Notes: generated from the letters alone by a model not told the origin. A DNA stretch of 38,687 nt from an uncultured Myxococcales bacterium (GCA_903895725.1 CAITUV010000076.1:1-38687); one strand, 5' to 3'. Positions 16,672 through 25,713 are shown, counted from the first letter of the stretch. Numbers and translations: made by a program.

Positions 16672-18876
16672 ATGCTGCCCTTGTTTGCTGTCGTGATCCT
16701 GCTCAGCTCAGCGTTGGTTTTCCTGGTGCAGCCCATGTTTGCACGCATGGTGCTGCCCGTGCTCGGTGGCTCGCCGTCGGTGTGGAACACTGCGATGCTC
16801 TTCTATCAGGCCGTGCTTCTGGCGGGCTACGGGTATGCCCACCTGGCCGTCCGGTGGCTGGGCGTTCGTCGGCAGGCGTGGCTCCACGCGGTCGTGATAC
16901 TCTTGCCGCTCCTCTTCCTCCCCATCGCCGTGCCGGAAGGGGCCAGCCCCCCGGCCGAAGCGGAACCTTCGTGGTGGCTGCTGGGAGTGATGGCGGTGGC
17001 CATCGGGCTTCCCTTCTTCGTGGTTTCCACGACCAGCCCGCTCCTGCAGCGCTACTTCGTCAGCGTGGGGCATCGGGACTCTTCCGACCCTTACTTTCTG
17101 TACGTTGCCAGCAATGCAGGCAGCGTGCTAGCTCTGCTGGCCTACCCCCTGGTGCTCGAGCCGCTCACGACCACGACGGTGCAGGGCTGGGTGTGGGCCG
17201 GGAGTTACGGGCTCCTGACCGTGTTGCTGCTGGTCGTGGTCGCCCTGATCCACCGACGGGGAATTGAGCATCGGGCAGCGGGCTCAGCGGTCCCGGGAGC
17301 GGCGGTCCCGGCACTGCCGTTGCGGACGAGGCTCTGGTGGGTGGGGATGGCCTTCGTGCCGTCGAGCCTCATGCTCAGCGTCACCACCTACATCTCCACC
17401 GACCTTGCCGCCGCACCGCTCCTCTGGGTAATCCCGCTGGGACTGTACCTGGTCTCCTTCATCCTCGTGTTCGGGCGGCGGACGAGCCGGGTGATCCCCG
17501 TGTTTCGTCGGGCCCTTCCGATCGCGCTGGTGGCCCTTGTGATGGTCCTGGCGCTTGGGTCCACCCGCCCCATCGAAGTCATGGTCCCGGTCCACCTGCT
17601 CGTCTTCCTGGTCGTGGCGGTCGTGTGCCATGGCGCTCTGGCGGAAGGGCGGCCCGCTCCGGCGCATCTGACCGACTTCTACCTGTGGATGGCGGTCGGG
17701 GGAGTGCTCGGGGGGCTCTTCAATGCGCTCGTGGCCCCGCACCTGTTCACGTCGGTGGCGGAGTACCCGATTGTGCTGGTGCTTGCGGCACTCCTGGCCT
17801 CGCCGGGAGATGCCGCTGCCAGGGATGCCCCTGCTCGAGGTCGACTCCGCCGTGCCGCTGAGATCCTGCTGCCGCCGGCTGCCATCGGCATCGCAACCGC
17901 GCTCCTCATCCTGCTGGTCGAGCAGACCGGGCTTGCCACCAGTCCGCCTGGCCTTGTGCTCTGCTTCGGCATCCCCACCTTTGCCGCCTATTTCCTGTCC
18001 CGAAGCCGGGTGCGGTTCGGGCTGGCCCTGGGGGTCGTGCTCCTGGCAAGCGGCCTGTATGGCGAGCCGCAGGATCTGCTGGTGGCTCGGCGCTCGTTCT
18101 TCGGCATCCACCGGGTTTCCTTTGACCCCGCCACCAACCGCCACCAGCTCGCCCACGGTAATACTCTCCACGGGCAGCAGAGTCTCGAGCCGTCGCTTCG
18201 GAGGATCCCCATGGCCTACTACCATCCGGGAGGTCCTGCAGGCGCCATATTCGCCGCCTACGGGCAGGGGCCGGACCGACGCATCGCTGGCGTGGGGCTC
18301 GGGGCCGGAGCGCTGGCCGCCTATGCACAGCCGGGCCAGTCGTGGACTTTCTTCGAGATCGACCCGGCAGTCGTGGAGCTGGCATCCGACCCCCGCTACT
18401 TCACCTACCTTTCCGATGCCCCGGTGCCGATCGGCATTCGAGTGGGAGATGCCCGGCTGCGCCTGGCGGAAGCACCGGACGGCAGCTTCGACCTGATGGC
18501 GCTAGACGCCTATTCGTCGGACGCCATCCCGGTCCACCTGGCCACGAAGGAGGCGGTGGCCCTCTACCTCCGCAAGCTCACGCCGGGCGGAATCCTGGCA
18601 TTCCATCTTTCGAACCAGCACCTCGACCTCGTGCCCATTCTCGCCAACATCGCCCGGGCACTGGGGCTGGCCTGCATCGACCGCTTCGACCAGGGGGTAT
18701 CGCCCGAAGAGGAGAAGGAGGGAAAGGAGCCTTCTCAGTGGCTCGTCATGGGCCGTTCGATGGCTCACTTGAGCCCTCTCCTGGCCCGAGGGGACTGGCG
18801 GCTGCGCCCCGGAGCCCCCGGCGGAGCGCTCTGGACCGATGATCACAACAGCATCCTGGACGCTCTCCTTCCGTGA
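16672..18876 (+). CDS. Membrane-fused spermidine-synthase-like protein
   Basis: This 734-residue fusion has a membrane part of about ten or more helices in residues 1-480, starting LPLFAVVILLSSALVFLVQPMFAR, and a soluble Rossmann-type domain. This architecture is known as fused MFS/spermidine synthase. The soluble part shows GVGLGAGALAAYA (nucleotide-binding glycine loop near residue 540), FFEIDPAVVELA with its acidic ribose-binding residue, and LDAYSSDAIPVHLATKEA, matching the active-site region of the aminopropyltransferase/methyltransferase superfamily. The true substrate of the fused forms is not generally known; spermidine synthesis is not assured. The family commonly begins with this SxxxFxxQPMxxR-like helix, which supports ATG 16672. 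It has no polyamine gene next to it. Confidence 0.82.
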   Translation: MLPLFAVVILLSSALVFLVQPMFARMVLPVLGGSPSVWNTAMLFYQAVLLAGYGYAHLAVRWLGVRRQAWLHAVVILLPLLFLPIAVPEGASPPAEAEPSWWLLGVMAVAIGLPFFVVSTTSPLLQRYFVSVGHRDSSDPYFLYVASNAGSVLALLAYPLVLEPLTTTTVQGWVWAGSYGLLTVLLLVVVALIHRRGIEHRAAGSAVPGAAVPALPLRTRLWWVGMAFVPSSLMLSVTTYISTDLAAAPLLWVIPLGLYLVSFILVFGRRTSRVIPVFRRALPIALVALVMVLALGSTRPIEVMVPVHLLVFLVVAVVCHGALAEGRPAPAHLTDFYLWMAVGGVLGGLFNALVAPHLFTSVAEYPIVLVLAALLASPGDAAARDAPARGRLRRAAEILLPPAAIGIATALLILLVEQTGLATSPPGLVLCFGIPTFAAYFLSRSRVRFGLALGVVLLASGLYGEPQDLLVARRSFFGIHRVSFDPATNRHQLAHGNTLHGQQSLEPSLRRIPMAYYHPGGPAGAIFAAYGQGPDRRIAGVGLGAGALAAYAQPGQSWTFFEIDPAVVELASDPRYFTYLSDAPVPIGIRVGDARLRLAEAPDGSFDLMALDAYSSDAIPVHLATKEAVALYLRKLTPGGILAFHLSNQHLDLVPILANIARALGLACIDRFDQGVSPEEEKEGKEPSQWLVMGRSMAHLSPLLARGDWRLRPGAPGGALWTDDHNSILDALLP

Positions 18877-19027
18877 GCGGTGGCCGGCCCCGAATGCACC
18901 GCTACAACCGGCAAGCCCATTGCTGCAGTCCCGAGATGCTGGGGCAGGGCTCGCACCCCGCCCTTGCGCACTGGCGCCCGTTCTGGTAGCACTGGAAGCG
19001 ACCCGGCTGAAGCGGGCGCAGCGTCCA

Positions 19028-19042
19028 AGCGCACTTTGCGCT
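19028..19042 (+). promoter_or_regulatory. Small hairpin before Cys-rich lipoprotein gene
   Basis: AGCGCA-CTT-TGCGCT is a perfect 6-bp inverted repeat placed just before the ribosome site (GAAGGA) of the next gene. It may be chance in GC-rich DNA or an effect on translation initiation. Confidence 0.2.
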
Positions 19043-19059
19043 CGGAAGGATAGAGAACG

Positions 19060-21330
19060 ATGCGCAGATTCTTTCCTGGGAGATCGGCGTGGTGGGCTTT
19101 GGTGCTTGCGCTCCTGCTGGCTGCCGGCTGCCTCGATACCCGCATGCCCACGGGCCCGGGCATGGACGTTCCGGCAGGAGCCGATGCTCATGACTCCGAT
19201 GCACCGGCCGAGACGCTCGACGGAACGGCCGGGTGCTCGGATGCGTGCGGGGTACCCGGGTGCGACGTTCCGGGGTGTCCCGGAGGGGACGCCTGCCCAG
19301 CGGACACGGAATGCTGCGTTCCCCGAGCCGCCAAGCAGTGCTTCGGAGACGCGGTGCACTGGGTCGACTCGTGCGGCGTCAAGGGGGAGCAGATCGTGCT
19401 GTGCAAGGCCGGCTGCGAGGATGGCCAGTGCCTGAACTGCCAGCCCGAGTGCGAGGGCAAGGAGTGCGGCGACGATGGCTGTGGCGGGGAGTGCGGCGCG
19501 TGCGATGACGGGCTCGACTGCACTCAGGATTCGTGCGACTCCGACTTGTGCAGGCACGATCTCACGGCCGGGTGCCTCATCGATGGCGATTGCGTCGACA
19601 AGGGGGCAAACCAGCCCGGAAACGACTGCATGGAGTGCGTGCCGGACCAGAGCAAGGACGGCTGGTCGCAGCTCGAGGACGGCACCCCGTGCGACGATCT
19701 CAGGACGTGCAAGGCGGGCACGTGCGAGTGCGCTCTGACCTCCTGCGGCGCAGGGTGCTGCGGCGATGGAGAGCTGTGCGTCGGCGGCGAGTGCTGCGCT
19801 CCGGACTGCACGGGCAAGGAATGCGGCGACGACGGCTGCGGCGGGAGCTGCGGCCAATGCCCGGAGCTGAAGGCGTGCAAGGACGGGGCGTGCGGGTGCC
19901 AGTTTGACTCCTGCGTCGAGGTTTGCTGCCCGGAGGGGGAGGTCTGCTTCGGCGATCTGTGCTGCGTGCCTCAGTGCGAGGGCAAGGAATGCGGCGACAA
20001 TGCGTGCGGCGGGAGCTGCGGCAACTGCGCTCCCGGGCAGGTATGCCTCACCGGTGTCTGCCCTGCCGAGGGGAAGGAGTGCGACGACGGGAACGGCGAT
20101 GCCTGGGACGGATGCACCGACGGGATGCTGAGCGAGTTCCTGGTGCCGCAGTCGATCGCCGGTGACCAGGATGGAGGGGCCTCTGCATTCCTTGCGGATG
20201 GAGCCGTCGTCGTCGCATGGAGGGATACCGGCAACGATTACGGGCTTGGGGACGTGCTCGCTCGTCGATTCCTGCCCGATGGGACGGCAGGGAACGCTGA
20301 ACCCGTCAATGCCGCCGGCCCCGGGGGAATCCAGACCAGCCCGCAGGTGGCCGCCCTGGCAAACGGCAACGTCGTGGTCGCGTGGGAGAGTTGCCCTGAC
20401 GGGATGCAGCCGGATTCCGCCCAGGATTCCAGCGCCTGCGGAGTGTACGCCCGGCGATTCGGGCCCGGCCTGGCTCCCCTCCAGGCGGAATTCCAGGTCA
20501 ATACCACGACCACGGACCAGCAGAGAAGTCCCTCGGTCGCATCTCTCACGGGAGGCAACTTCCTGATCGTTTGGGAAAGCTGCCCTCCCGCCGGCGACCC
20601 CGGTTCCGGGCAGGACGGGAGCGGGTGCGGGATCTTTGGCCAGCTCTTCACCGCAGACGGTCAGCCCAGCCTCGGGGAGTTCGGGATTCCGCTCCATGGC
20701 GAAGGAGAGCAGTTTGCACCCTCAGCGACTGCACTGGCCGACGGTGGATTCGTCGTCGTCTGGCAGGGGGCCGGACCCGGTGACTCGGCCGGCGTCTTCG
20801 GCCGCGTCTACAGTTCTCAAGGCGTCCCAGGGGACAAGCAGTTCACCCTGAGCGACAAGGTCTCCAACACCCAGGAGAGTCCGGAGGTGGTCCCCAATGG
20901 CAGCGGCTTTGTGGCCGCCTGGGAGAGCTGGGGACAGGATGGCGACGGGTACGGCGTCTTCGGGCAGCTCTTCGCGGCCAACGGCGCCAAGCTGGGGGCC
21001 GAGATTGCCTGGTCCTCCACGACGTCCGGCAACCAGCGGTATCCCCGCCTGGCGGAGCTGCCTGAGGGCATCGCCGCAGGGTGGAGCGACTGGGGGCTGG
21101 ATGGAGACGGTGGTGCAGTGGTGCTGCGCACGTTCGACGCCGCAGCCAAGCCGACGGGAAAGGAGATTGTCGCGAACAAGTACGTTGCGGGCGATCAGAA
21201 GCTGTCGTCGGTCGCCGCGGCCCAGGACGGGACCATCGTCATGGTCTGGTCCGGCAAGGCCCCGGATGGATTCGGAAGCTCGGTCTACGCCCGACGGTTC
21301 GCTGCGGACGGAAAGGCGCTCTATCACTGA
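19060..21330 (+). CDS. Cys-rich lipoprotein with predicted seven-blade propeller
   Basis: This 756-residue surface lipoprotein has a signal peptide that ends in LAAGC, a perfect lipobox. Residues up to about 350 are Cys-rich, with three CxGKxCGxDGCGGxCGxC-type modules (CEGKECGDDGCGGECGAC, CTGKECGDDGCGGSCGQC, CEGKECGDNACGGSCGNC). A CDDGNGDAWDGC phrase follows, like the DUF4215 myxococcal Cys-rich repeat. From about 365 to the end I count seven repeats of about 53 residues. Each has a VAxLxxGxFVVxWES core, a DGxGVFGQLF-like strand and an end such as EFQVNTTTTDQQRSPS, the layout of a seven-blade beta-propeller. The ATG at 19060 follows AAGGATAGAGAACG. The function is unknown; adhesion or ligand display is likely. 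The esterase-like lipoprotein gene follows 17 nt downstream. Confidence 0.78.
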   Translation: MRRFFPGRSAWWALVLALLLAAGCLDTRMPTGPGMDVPAGADAHDSDAPAETLDGTAGCSDACGVPGCDVPGCPGGDACPADTECCVPRAAKQCFGDAVHWVDSCGVKGEQIVLCKAGCEDGQCLNCQPECEGKECGDDGCGGECGACDDGLDCTQDSCDSDLCRHDLTAGCLIDGDCVDKGANQPGNDCMECVPDQSKDGWSQLEDGTPCDDLRTCKAGTCECALTSCGAGCCGDGELCVGGECCAPDCTGKECGDDGCGGSCGQCPELKACKDGACGCQFDSCVEVCCPEGEVCFGDLCCVPQCEGKECGDNACGGSCGNCAPGQVCLTGVCPAEGKECDDGNGDAWDGCTDGMLSEFLVPQSIAGDQDGGASAFLADGAVVVAWRDTGNDYGLGDVLARRFLPDGTAGNAEPVNAAGPGGIQTSPQVAALANGNVVVAWESCPDGMQPDSAQDSSACGVYARRFGPGLAPLQAEFQVNTTTTDQQRSPSVASLTGGNFLIVWESCPPAGDPGSGQDGSGCGIFGQLFTADGQPSLGEFGIPLHGEGEQFAPSATALADGGFVVVWQGAGPGDSAGVFGRVYSSQGVPGDKQFTLSDKVSNTQESPEVVPNGSGFVAAWESWGQDGDGYGVFGQLFAANGAKLGAEIAWSSTTSGNQRYPRLAELPEGIAAGWSDWGLDGDGGAVVLRTFDAAAKPTGKEIVANKYVAGDQKLSSVAAAQDGTIVMVWSGKAPDGFGSSVYARRFAADGKALYH

Positions 21331-21347
21331 TTGCTGGAGGTGCTCTC

Positions 21348-22406
21348 GTGTTGGTCCGGAAAATTGGGTTCACCAGGATCCATCTCGTGCTCTGGCTGCT
21401 GGCTGCCTGTCTCTGGTCGGTCTCCTGCGATTCGGGAGGCGGGTCGGGAGGGGCCAACGACACGACGGTCCCGGACTCCGCAGTCGCCGACCAGGTGGCT
21501 GCCGATCCGGGAGGACCCGCAGCCGATCTGGCAGCGGCAGACAACGTGGCTCAGGACGCGCAGACCCCTCCCGAGGACATCATCGCTGACGTGCCGGCGG
21601 TCCCGCAGCCTGCCAAGCCGAAGAAGTACTCGGGAGGTACCTGCCCCGCACTGGTCGCAGGCAAGAACACGCTGATGATGGGGGGCCTCAAGCGGAGCGT
21701 GGAGCTGTATCTGCCTCCGCATCCGGCCCCGGGGGCCGCTGTTGTCTTCGTGTGGCACGGAAACGGCGATACCCCCAAGAACATCGCCCAGTTCTTCGGG
21801 GCCGACTCGATCACGAAGGAGAACAACCTCATCATGGTGTCGCCCTACGACTGCTGCTCGGAGGGCCACACCGAGTGCTGCGACATGACCACGACCTGGA
21901 ATTTCGGCAAGTACTCGGAAAACGACAAGGACCTGGCCGTGTTCGACGACCTGCTGTCGTGCCTGGACCAGCAGGGGGACATCGACAACACACGTGTCTA
22001 CACCGTGGGCTTCTCGGCCGGGGCCCTGTGGAGCACGTACCTGGTTCTCCACCGTGCCGAATACATCGCGGCCACGGGCATCTTCTCGGGCGGTACGGGT
22101 ATGGTCATCGAATACTCGAAGCCAGCCTATCCGCTGCCGGCCCTGCTGGCCTGGGGCGGGCCGAACGACAAGTACATGAACGTGGTCATGTTCGACACGA
22201 TGATGAAGGAGTTCAGCGGCAAGCTCCAGGCGGACGGTCATTTCGTGATCGAGTGCAACCACGGCCTCGGCCACAACGTCCCGTACGGTGCCACGACCTG
22301 GCTCTACAAGTTCCTGCTCGTCCACACCTGGAAGGACGGCACAAGCCCGTTTGCCCAGACGGGGCTCGGGAAGGAGTTCCCGGAGTATTGCGTGATTCCT
22401 GAGTAG
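21348..22406 (+). CDS. Secreted esterase-like alpha/beta-hydrolase lipoprotein
   Basis: This 352-residue exported hydrolase resembles the LpqC/PHB-depolymerase/feruloyl-esterase group. The start is a GTG at 21348 with GGAGG 7 nt upstream. The signal peptide has two possible lipid Cys residues, Cys21 (LAAC) and Cys27 (SVSC followed by DSGGGSGG). An Ala/Asp/Pro-rich linker runs to about residue 92. The catalytic domain has VFVWHGNGDTPKN (oxyanion region), the nucleophile elbow GFSAG with Ser223, and likely Asp274 in GGPNDKY and His309 in GLGHNVP. A Cys cluster near 169-178 (CCSEGHTECC) suggests disulfides. The substrate is unknown. It lies 17 nt after the propeller lipoprotein gene and converges on the TMTC-like gene with 6 nt between stops. 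Confidence 0.78.
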   Translation: MLVRKIGFTRIHLVLWLLAACLWSVSCDSGGGSGGANDTTVPDSAVADQVAADPGGPAADLAAADNVAQDAQTPPEDIIADVPAVPQPAKPKKYSGGTCPALVAGKNTLMMGGLKRSVELYLPPHPAPGAAVVFVWHGNGDTPKNIAQFFGADSITKENNLIMVSPYDCCSEGHTECCDMTTTWNFGKYSENDKDLAVFDDLLSCLDQQGDIDNTRVYTVGFSAGALWSTYLVLHRAEYIAATGIFSGGTGMVIEYSKPAYPLPALLAWGGPNDKYMNVVMFDTMMKEFSGKLQADGHFVIECNHGLGHNVPYGATTWLYKFLLVHTWKDGTSPFAQTGLGKEFPEYCVIPE

Positions 22407-22412
22407 AAGCCC

Positions 22413-24014
22413 CTACCGGCACACCCGTCCCGCCGCCGGGGGCTTCCCGGTACGCTCGAAGATTCCACAGACGACGTCCAGCGCGGCCCGGTGGCCCGGG
22501 GCCTGGGTGAGCACGGTCTTGAGGTGAACGAGGGCTTCGTCGTACCGACCCAGGGCAGCCAGAGCACGGGCGAGGTTCGTGCGGGCCTTGAAGTTCTCGG
22601 GATTGATCTCGACCGAGCGCTGCAGGTGCGGAAGAGCTTCGTCCGGTCGTCCTGCCATTGCCAGCTCCAGCCCCAGGAGATGTCGCGACTTGGCACTGTC
22701 GGGGGCTTCACGCACCGCGGCGCGGTACAAATCGAGCGGTGTCCGCCACTCTCGGCAGCGGACGGCCGTTCCCGCCGCAAACAGGATCGCCACGAGCAGT
22801 GCCCCGACAGCCAGGATTCTCCCCGGCCACCGCCCGGATTGAGCAGCGGAGGCACCCAAGCTCGCCACGGCGGCCAGGAGGAACGCCGACGGCAGGTAGA
22901 TCAGCCGTTCGGCCATGATGATGGTGGAGAGGAACGGGAGGTTGGAGATCACCGAATAGGTAGCGAAGAAGGACAGGAGCAGCACGGCGGGAACCGGCCT
23001 CCTCCGTGCTGCGGCCAGTGCCCCCCCGGTCAGCCCGGCAAAGAGCAGCAGTCCGGCCCACCCCTGCCAGTCCCCAAGGCTTCGGGCGACTTTGAAGTGC
23101 TCGAGAGAGTAGTCGATGGTCAGGTGGGCAGGGCTCACCAGCAGGCCCACGTACTCCAGGAATACCTTGAACGGAGTCAGCCAGCGCACGACGAAATCCC
23201 CGCCCACCATCGGGTTGTCGGAGTAAGGGACGTCCCCCCCGAGCACGGCCGGAAGCACCGCCGCCCGCAAGGCCAGGTAGCCCGCCAGAACGAGCGCCAT
23301 CACGCCATGGATCTCGATGTGGAGGTGCTGCACGATGGCGGACCGCTGCTTCTGCCCCAGGAAGTGCACGAGTTGGAACGCGAGAAGCACGCCCCACAAC
23401 GTCACGCCGTTCTCCTTGGACAGGAGGGCCAGGGCAAAGACCAGCCCCATGACCAGGGCGCTTGACACTCTGCGCCCGACGGACCACTGCGCCCGGCTTT
23501 CGAACGAGCGCTGCCACAGGAATGTGCCCAGCAGCACGAAGAAGGCAGCGAGCAGCTCCGCTCGGCTCACCACCCCGATGACCGCTTCGGTGTGAACCGG
23601 ATGGACCGCGAACAGAAGCCCGCCCAGCGCTGCCCCCCAGACGGTGCAGCATTTCAGGAGAATGAGGAACACGAGGACCGCACAGCCCGCGTGGACCAGG
23701 AGGTTGACCGCCCTCTGTAGAGATGGCCCCTCGGGCCGATACGCATCCATCAGGGCGAAGCTCAAGGTTGCCAGCGGTCGGTAGATGGTCAGCTTCTCGT
23801 AGTTTGGCCGGTCGCCCCAGTAGTTTGTCGTGACGATGCGGGAGAAGTCAACGGGCCAATGGGCAGCGGGGTTGTCCACCACGGCGGGAATGTCGTCGAG
23901 GACATAGTCATTCGGGAGGCTGTCCACGTGCGCTGCGATGGAGACGACCGCCACCAGCAGGGCGCCCAACAAGGCGCTCCGTCCCGTGCGTTCAAGCGGT
24001 CCTATGTCTTCCAT
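22413..24014 (-). CDS. TMTC-like membrane protein with DUF1736 and TPR repeats
   Basis: This 533-residue multi-pass membrane protein has about ten helices followed by C-terminal TPRs (HLLGLELAMAGRPDEALPHL, then TNLARALAALGRYDEALVHL). The first loop has DYVLDDIPAVVDNP, an acidic pair placed as in GT-C glycosyltransferases. HPVHTEAVIGVVSRAELLA and YSDNPMVGG match the DUF1736/TMTC group. Eukaryotic TMTC proteins transfer O-mannose; the bacterial relatives are untested, so protein or lipid glycosylation is an inference. Only a weak ribosome site (GGGA) precedes ATG 24014. The upstream region contains 9-bp tandem repeats. It follows tolB on the same strand after a 136-nt gap. Confidence 0.75.
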   Translation of the reverse strand: MEDIGPLERTGRSALLGALLVAVVSIAAHVDSLPNDYVLDDIPAVVDNPAAHWPVDFSRIVTTNYWGDRPNYEKLTIYRPLATLSFALMDAYRPEGPSLQRAVNLLVHAGCAVLVFLILLKCCTVWGAALGGLLFAVHPVHTEAVIGVVSRAELLAAFFVLLGTFLWQRSFESRAQWSVGRRVSSALVMGLVFALALLSKENGVTLWGVLLAFQLVHFLGQKQRSAIVQHLHIEIHGVMALVLAGYLALRAAVLPAVLGGDVPYSDNPMVGGDFVVRWLTPFKVFLEYVGLLVSPAHLTIDYSLEHFKVARSLGDWQGWAGLLLFAGLTGGALAAARRRPVPAVLLLSFFATYSVISNLPFLSTIIMAERLIYLPSAFLLAAVASLGASAAQSGRWPGRILAVGALLVAILFAAGTAVRCREWRTPLDLYRAAVREAPDSAKSRHLLGLELAMAGRPDEALPHLQRSVEINPENFKARTNLARALAALGRYDEALVHLKTVLTQAPGHRAALDVVCGIFERTGKPPAAGRVCR

Positions 24015-24072
24015 GTGTCCCGTCGTCCCATCCGCCGCCAGTCAAAAGTCCCCCCCCCTAGCTTCCCCCCCG

Positions 24073-24144
24073 TCCCATGCCTCCCATTCGTCCTATGCGT
24101 CCCATGCGTCCTATGCGTCCTATGCGTCCTATGCGTCCTATGCG
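24073..24144 (-). repeat. 9-bp tandem repeat x8
   Basis: Eight units of TCCTATGCG occupy the whole stretch before the tolB stop codon. The first, second and fourth are variants: TCCCATGCC, TCCCATTCG and TCCCATGCG. They sit about 60-130 nt upstream of the TMTC-like start, in the only gap between that gene and tolB. They do not lie in a recognised gene. Confidence 0.9.
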
Positions 24145-24150
24145 TCCGAT

Positions 24151-25503
24151 TCACCGCGCCCAGAATAGAGTCGAATAGGACCCCCCCTTTTCGGTCACGG
24201 GGAACTGGTAGCGCCCGTCGAGCGTGGAGATGTAGACCCGGTTGCGTCCGTCCCGGTTGGAAACGAAGGCCAGGTGGCGTCCGTCGGGCGAAATGGTCGG
24301 ATCCTTGTTGTTGCCCTGGTCCTGAGTGACCCGGTTGATGTTGCCGGCAAGGTCCACGGTGAAGATGTCGGAATGTCCTTCCTCGTCCATGCCGGCAAAC
24401 ACGATGATGCCGCCCGGACCCCAGTCCGGAGTGCTGTTGTAGTAGCCGGCCATGGTGAGGCGGCGGGGATTGCTGCCGTCCGCTCCCATGATCCAGATCT
24501 GCGGCCCGCCGCTTCGGTTCGAGACGAAGGCGATGGAATCACCCCCCGGTGACCAGTTGGGGGAGAGGTCGTCGGCCCAGTGATTGGTGAGGTTGGCCTT
24601 GATGTTGCCTTCGAGGTCCATGAGGAAGATTTCGCACTGGCCGCCGTCGTCCGCGGCCACGGCGAGCACCTTTCCGCCGGGGGACATGCGGGCTCCGCGA
24701 TAGGCACGGCCGTCTTTGGTGATCTTCTGGCCGTCCACGTAGATGTTCGGAAGGCCGTCTGCGAACGACGTGTAGACCACGGCTCCGCCCGCGGCGGACG
24801 GGAGCATGTTGATCGTTTCGCCCGCGGCGATGCGGCTTTTTCCGTACCCGTCGACGTCCATGGCGAAGACGCCCTTGGTGTGGCTCCCGGTCTTGGCCGC
24901 GTAGAGGATCCTACCGCCAAAGGGGCCGGGCATGCCGGTGATGGCGCGGATGACCTCGTTGACGAACCGGTGGGTGGCCATGCGGACGTTCTTGGCTCCG
25001 ACTGCGGCCTCCTGGTATTTCACCTCGATGGTTTTCTTCTGCGCGACATCGTAGAGCCTGAACGACAGGGTGTAGTTGCCCTTCCCCGCACCCTCGACCT
25101 GGGCCTTGATGAGGTACTTGGCCCCGACGTTGAACCAGTCCTCCCATTTCGTCGACGTGAGGCTTTCCCGGTCCATGTCCGCAATGAACGAGACGGTATC
25201 GAGGGGCTTGAAGAACCCGGACAAGGTCAAATCGCGGGCGATCACGTCGACCACGGTGGAGCATACCTTGGCGTCGGAGCGACAGAACGCACCGGGGACT
25301 GCGACGGGGTCGAGTGCCCGGGCACCGGGGCTGACGCTCACGAGGATGGGGGCGGCTCCTTCTTCCGTCGTGGCATCGTCCGGATCTTCGATGACCGGAT
25401 CGGGCTGTGTCGGCTTGGGCTCCACCGAGAGCGCCTGAGCGCTGGGGAACAAGACGACCATCAGTGCGGCCACGAGCAAACGGTTGAAACGGCTTCTCGA
25501 CAT
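24151..25503 (-). CDS. tolB: Tol-Pal system protein TolB
   Basis: TolB is the periplasmic partner of Pal in the Tol-Pal machine that holds the outer membrane during constriction. The 450-residue protein has a signal peptide ending AQA near residue 25, a TolB N-terminal alpha/beta domain (about 55-190) and a C-terminal beta-propeller made of PD40-type blades (SPGGDSIAFVSNRSGGPQIW, then SPDGRHLAFVSNRDGRNRVY). The start is the ATG at 25503 with GGGAGG and an 8-nt spacer; longer readings have no such site. The usual neighbours tolQ, tolR, tolA and pal are absent from this window. A good minus-strand promoter precedes it. It is divergent from nuoA. Confidence 0.92.
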   Translation of the reverse strand: MSRSRFNRLLVAALMVVLFPSAQALSVEPKPTQPDPVIEDPDDATTEEGAAPILVSVSPGARALDPVAVPGAFCRSDAKVCSTVVDVIARDLTLSGFFKPLDTVSFIADMDRESLTSTKWEDWFNVGAKYLIKAQVEGAGKGNYTLSFRLYDVAQKKTIEVKYQEAAVGAKNVRMATHRFVNEVIRAITGMPGPFGGRILYAAKTGSHTKGVFAMDVDGYGKSRIAAGETINMLPSAAGGAVVYTSFADGLPNIYVDGQKITKDGRAYRGARMSPGGKVLAVAADDGGQCEIFLMDLEGNIKANLTNHWADDLSPNWSPGGDSIAFVSNRSGGPQIWIMGADGSNPRRLTMAGYYNSTPDWGPGGIIVFAGMDEEGHSDIFTVDLAGNINRVTQDQGNNKDPTISPDGRHLAFVSNRDGRNRVYISTLDGRYQFPVTEKGGSYSTLFWAR

Positions 25504-25564
25504 GGCAACCACCTCCCTGCCCGGCCGGCCCCATCGAGAGCACGGCTCTGCCTGTCGGCACCGT

Positions 25565-25593
25565 ATTCTAATGCCGTCCGGCAACTTGTCCAA
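25565..25593 (-). promoter_or_regulatory. Promoter candidate for tolB
   Basis: On the minus strand TTGGAC (25593-25588) and TAGAAT (25570-25565) are 17 bp apart. The -10 matches consensus at five of six positions. It lies about 60 nt from the tolB start. Confidence 0.45.
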
Positions 25594-25640
25594 ATCGGTT
25601 GCGCGGGCATTGGTTCCTGGGGAACGGGCGCGTGCGTGTG

Positions 25641-25669
25641 TTGACGGTTTCCTACTCATCTGATAAGAG
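25641..25669 (+). promoter_or_regulatory. Promoter candidate for nuo operon
   Basis: TTGACG (25641-25646) and TAAGAG (25664-25669) are 17 bp apart, about 45 nt upstream of nuoA. The -35 is strong and the -10 weak. It is back to back with the tolB promoter. Confidence 0.45.
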
Positions 25670-25713
25670 AGCTTTCTGGCCGTCGAGAACCGTGGCGCGG
25701 CCGAGAGGTAGAC

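Noticed and set aside
18502..20697. 731-residue minus-strand open frame
   Set aside because: It spans the end of one clear plus-strand gene and the start of the next, including their gap, and shows no recognisable domain.
24073..24150. Small gene encoding a Ser-Tyr-Ala repeat peptide
   Set aside because: The frame exists only because the 9-bp repeat has no stop; there is no ribosome site and the start is not supported.
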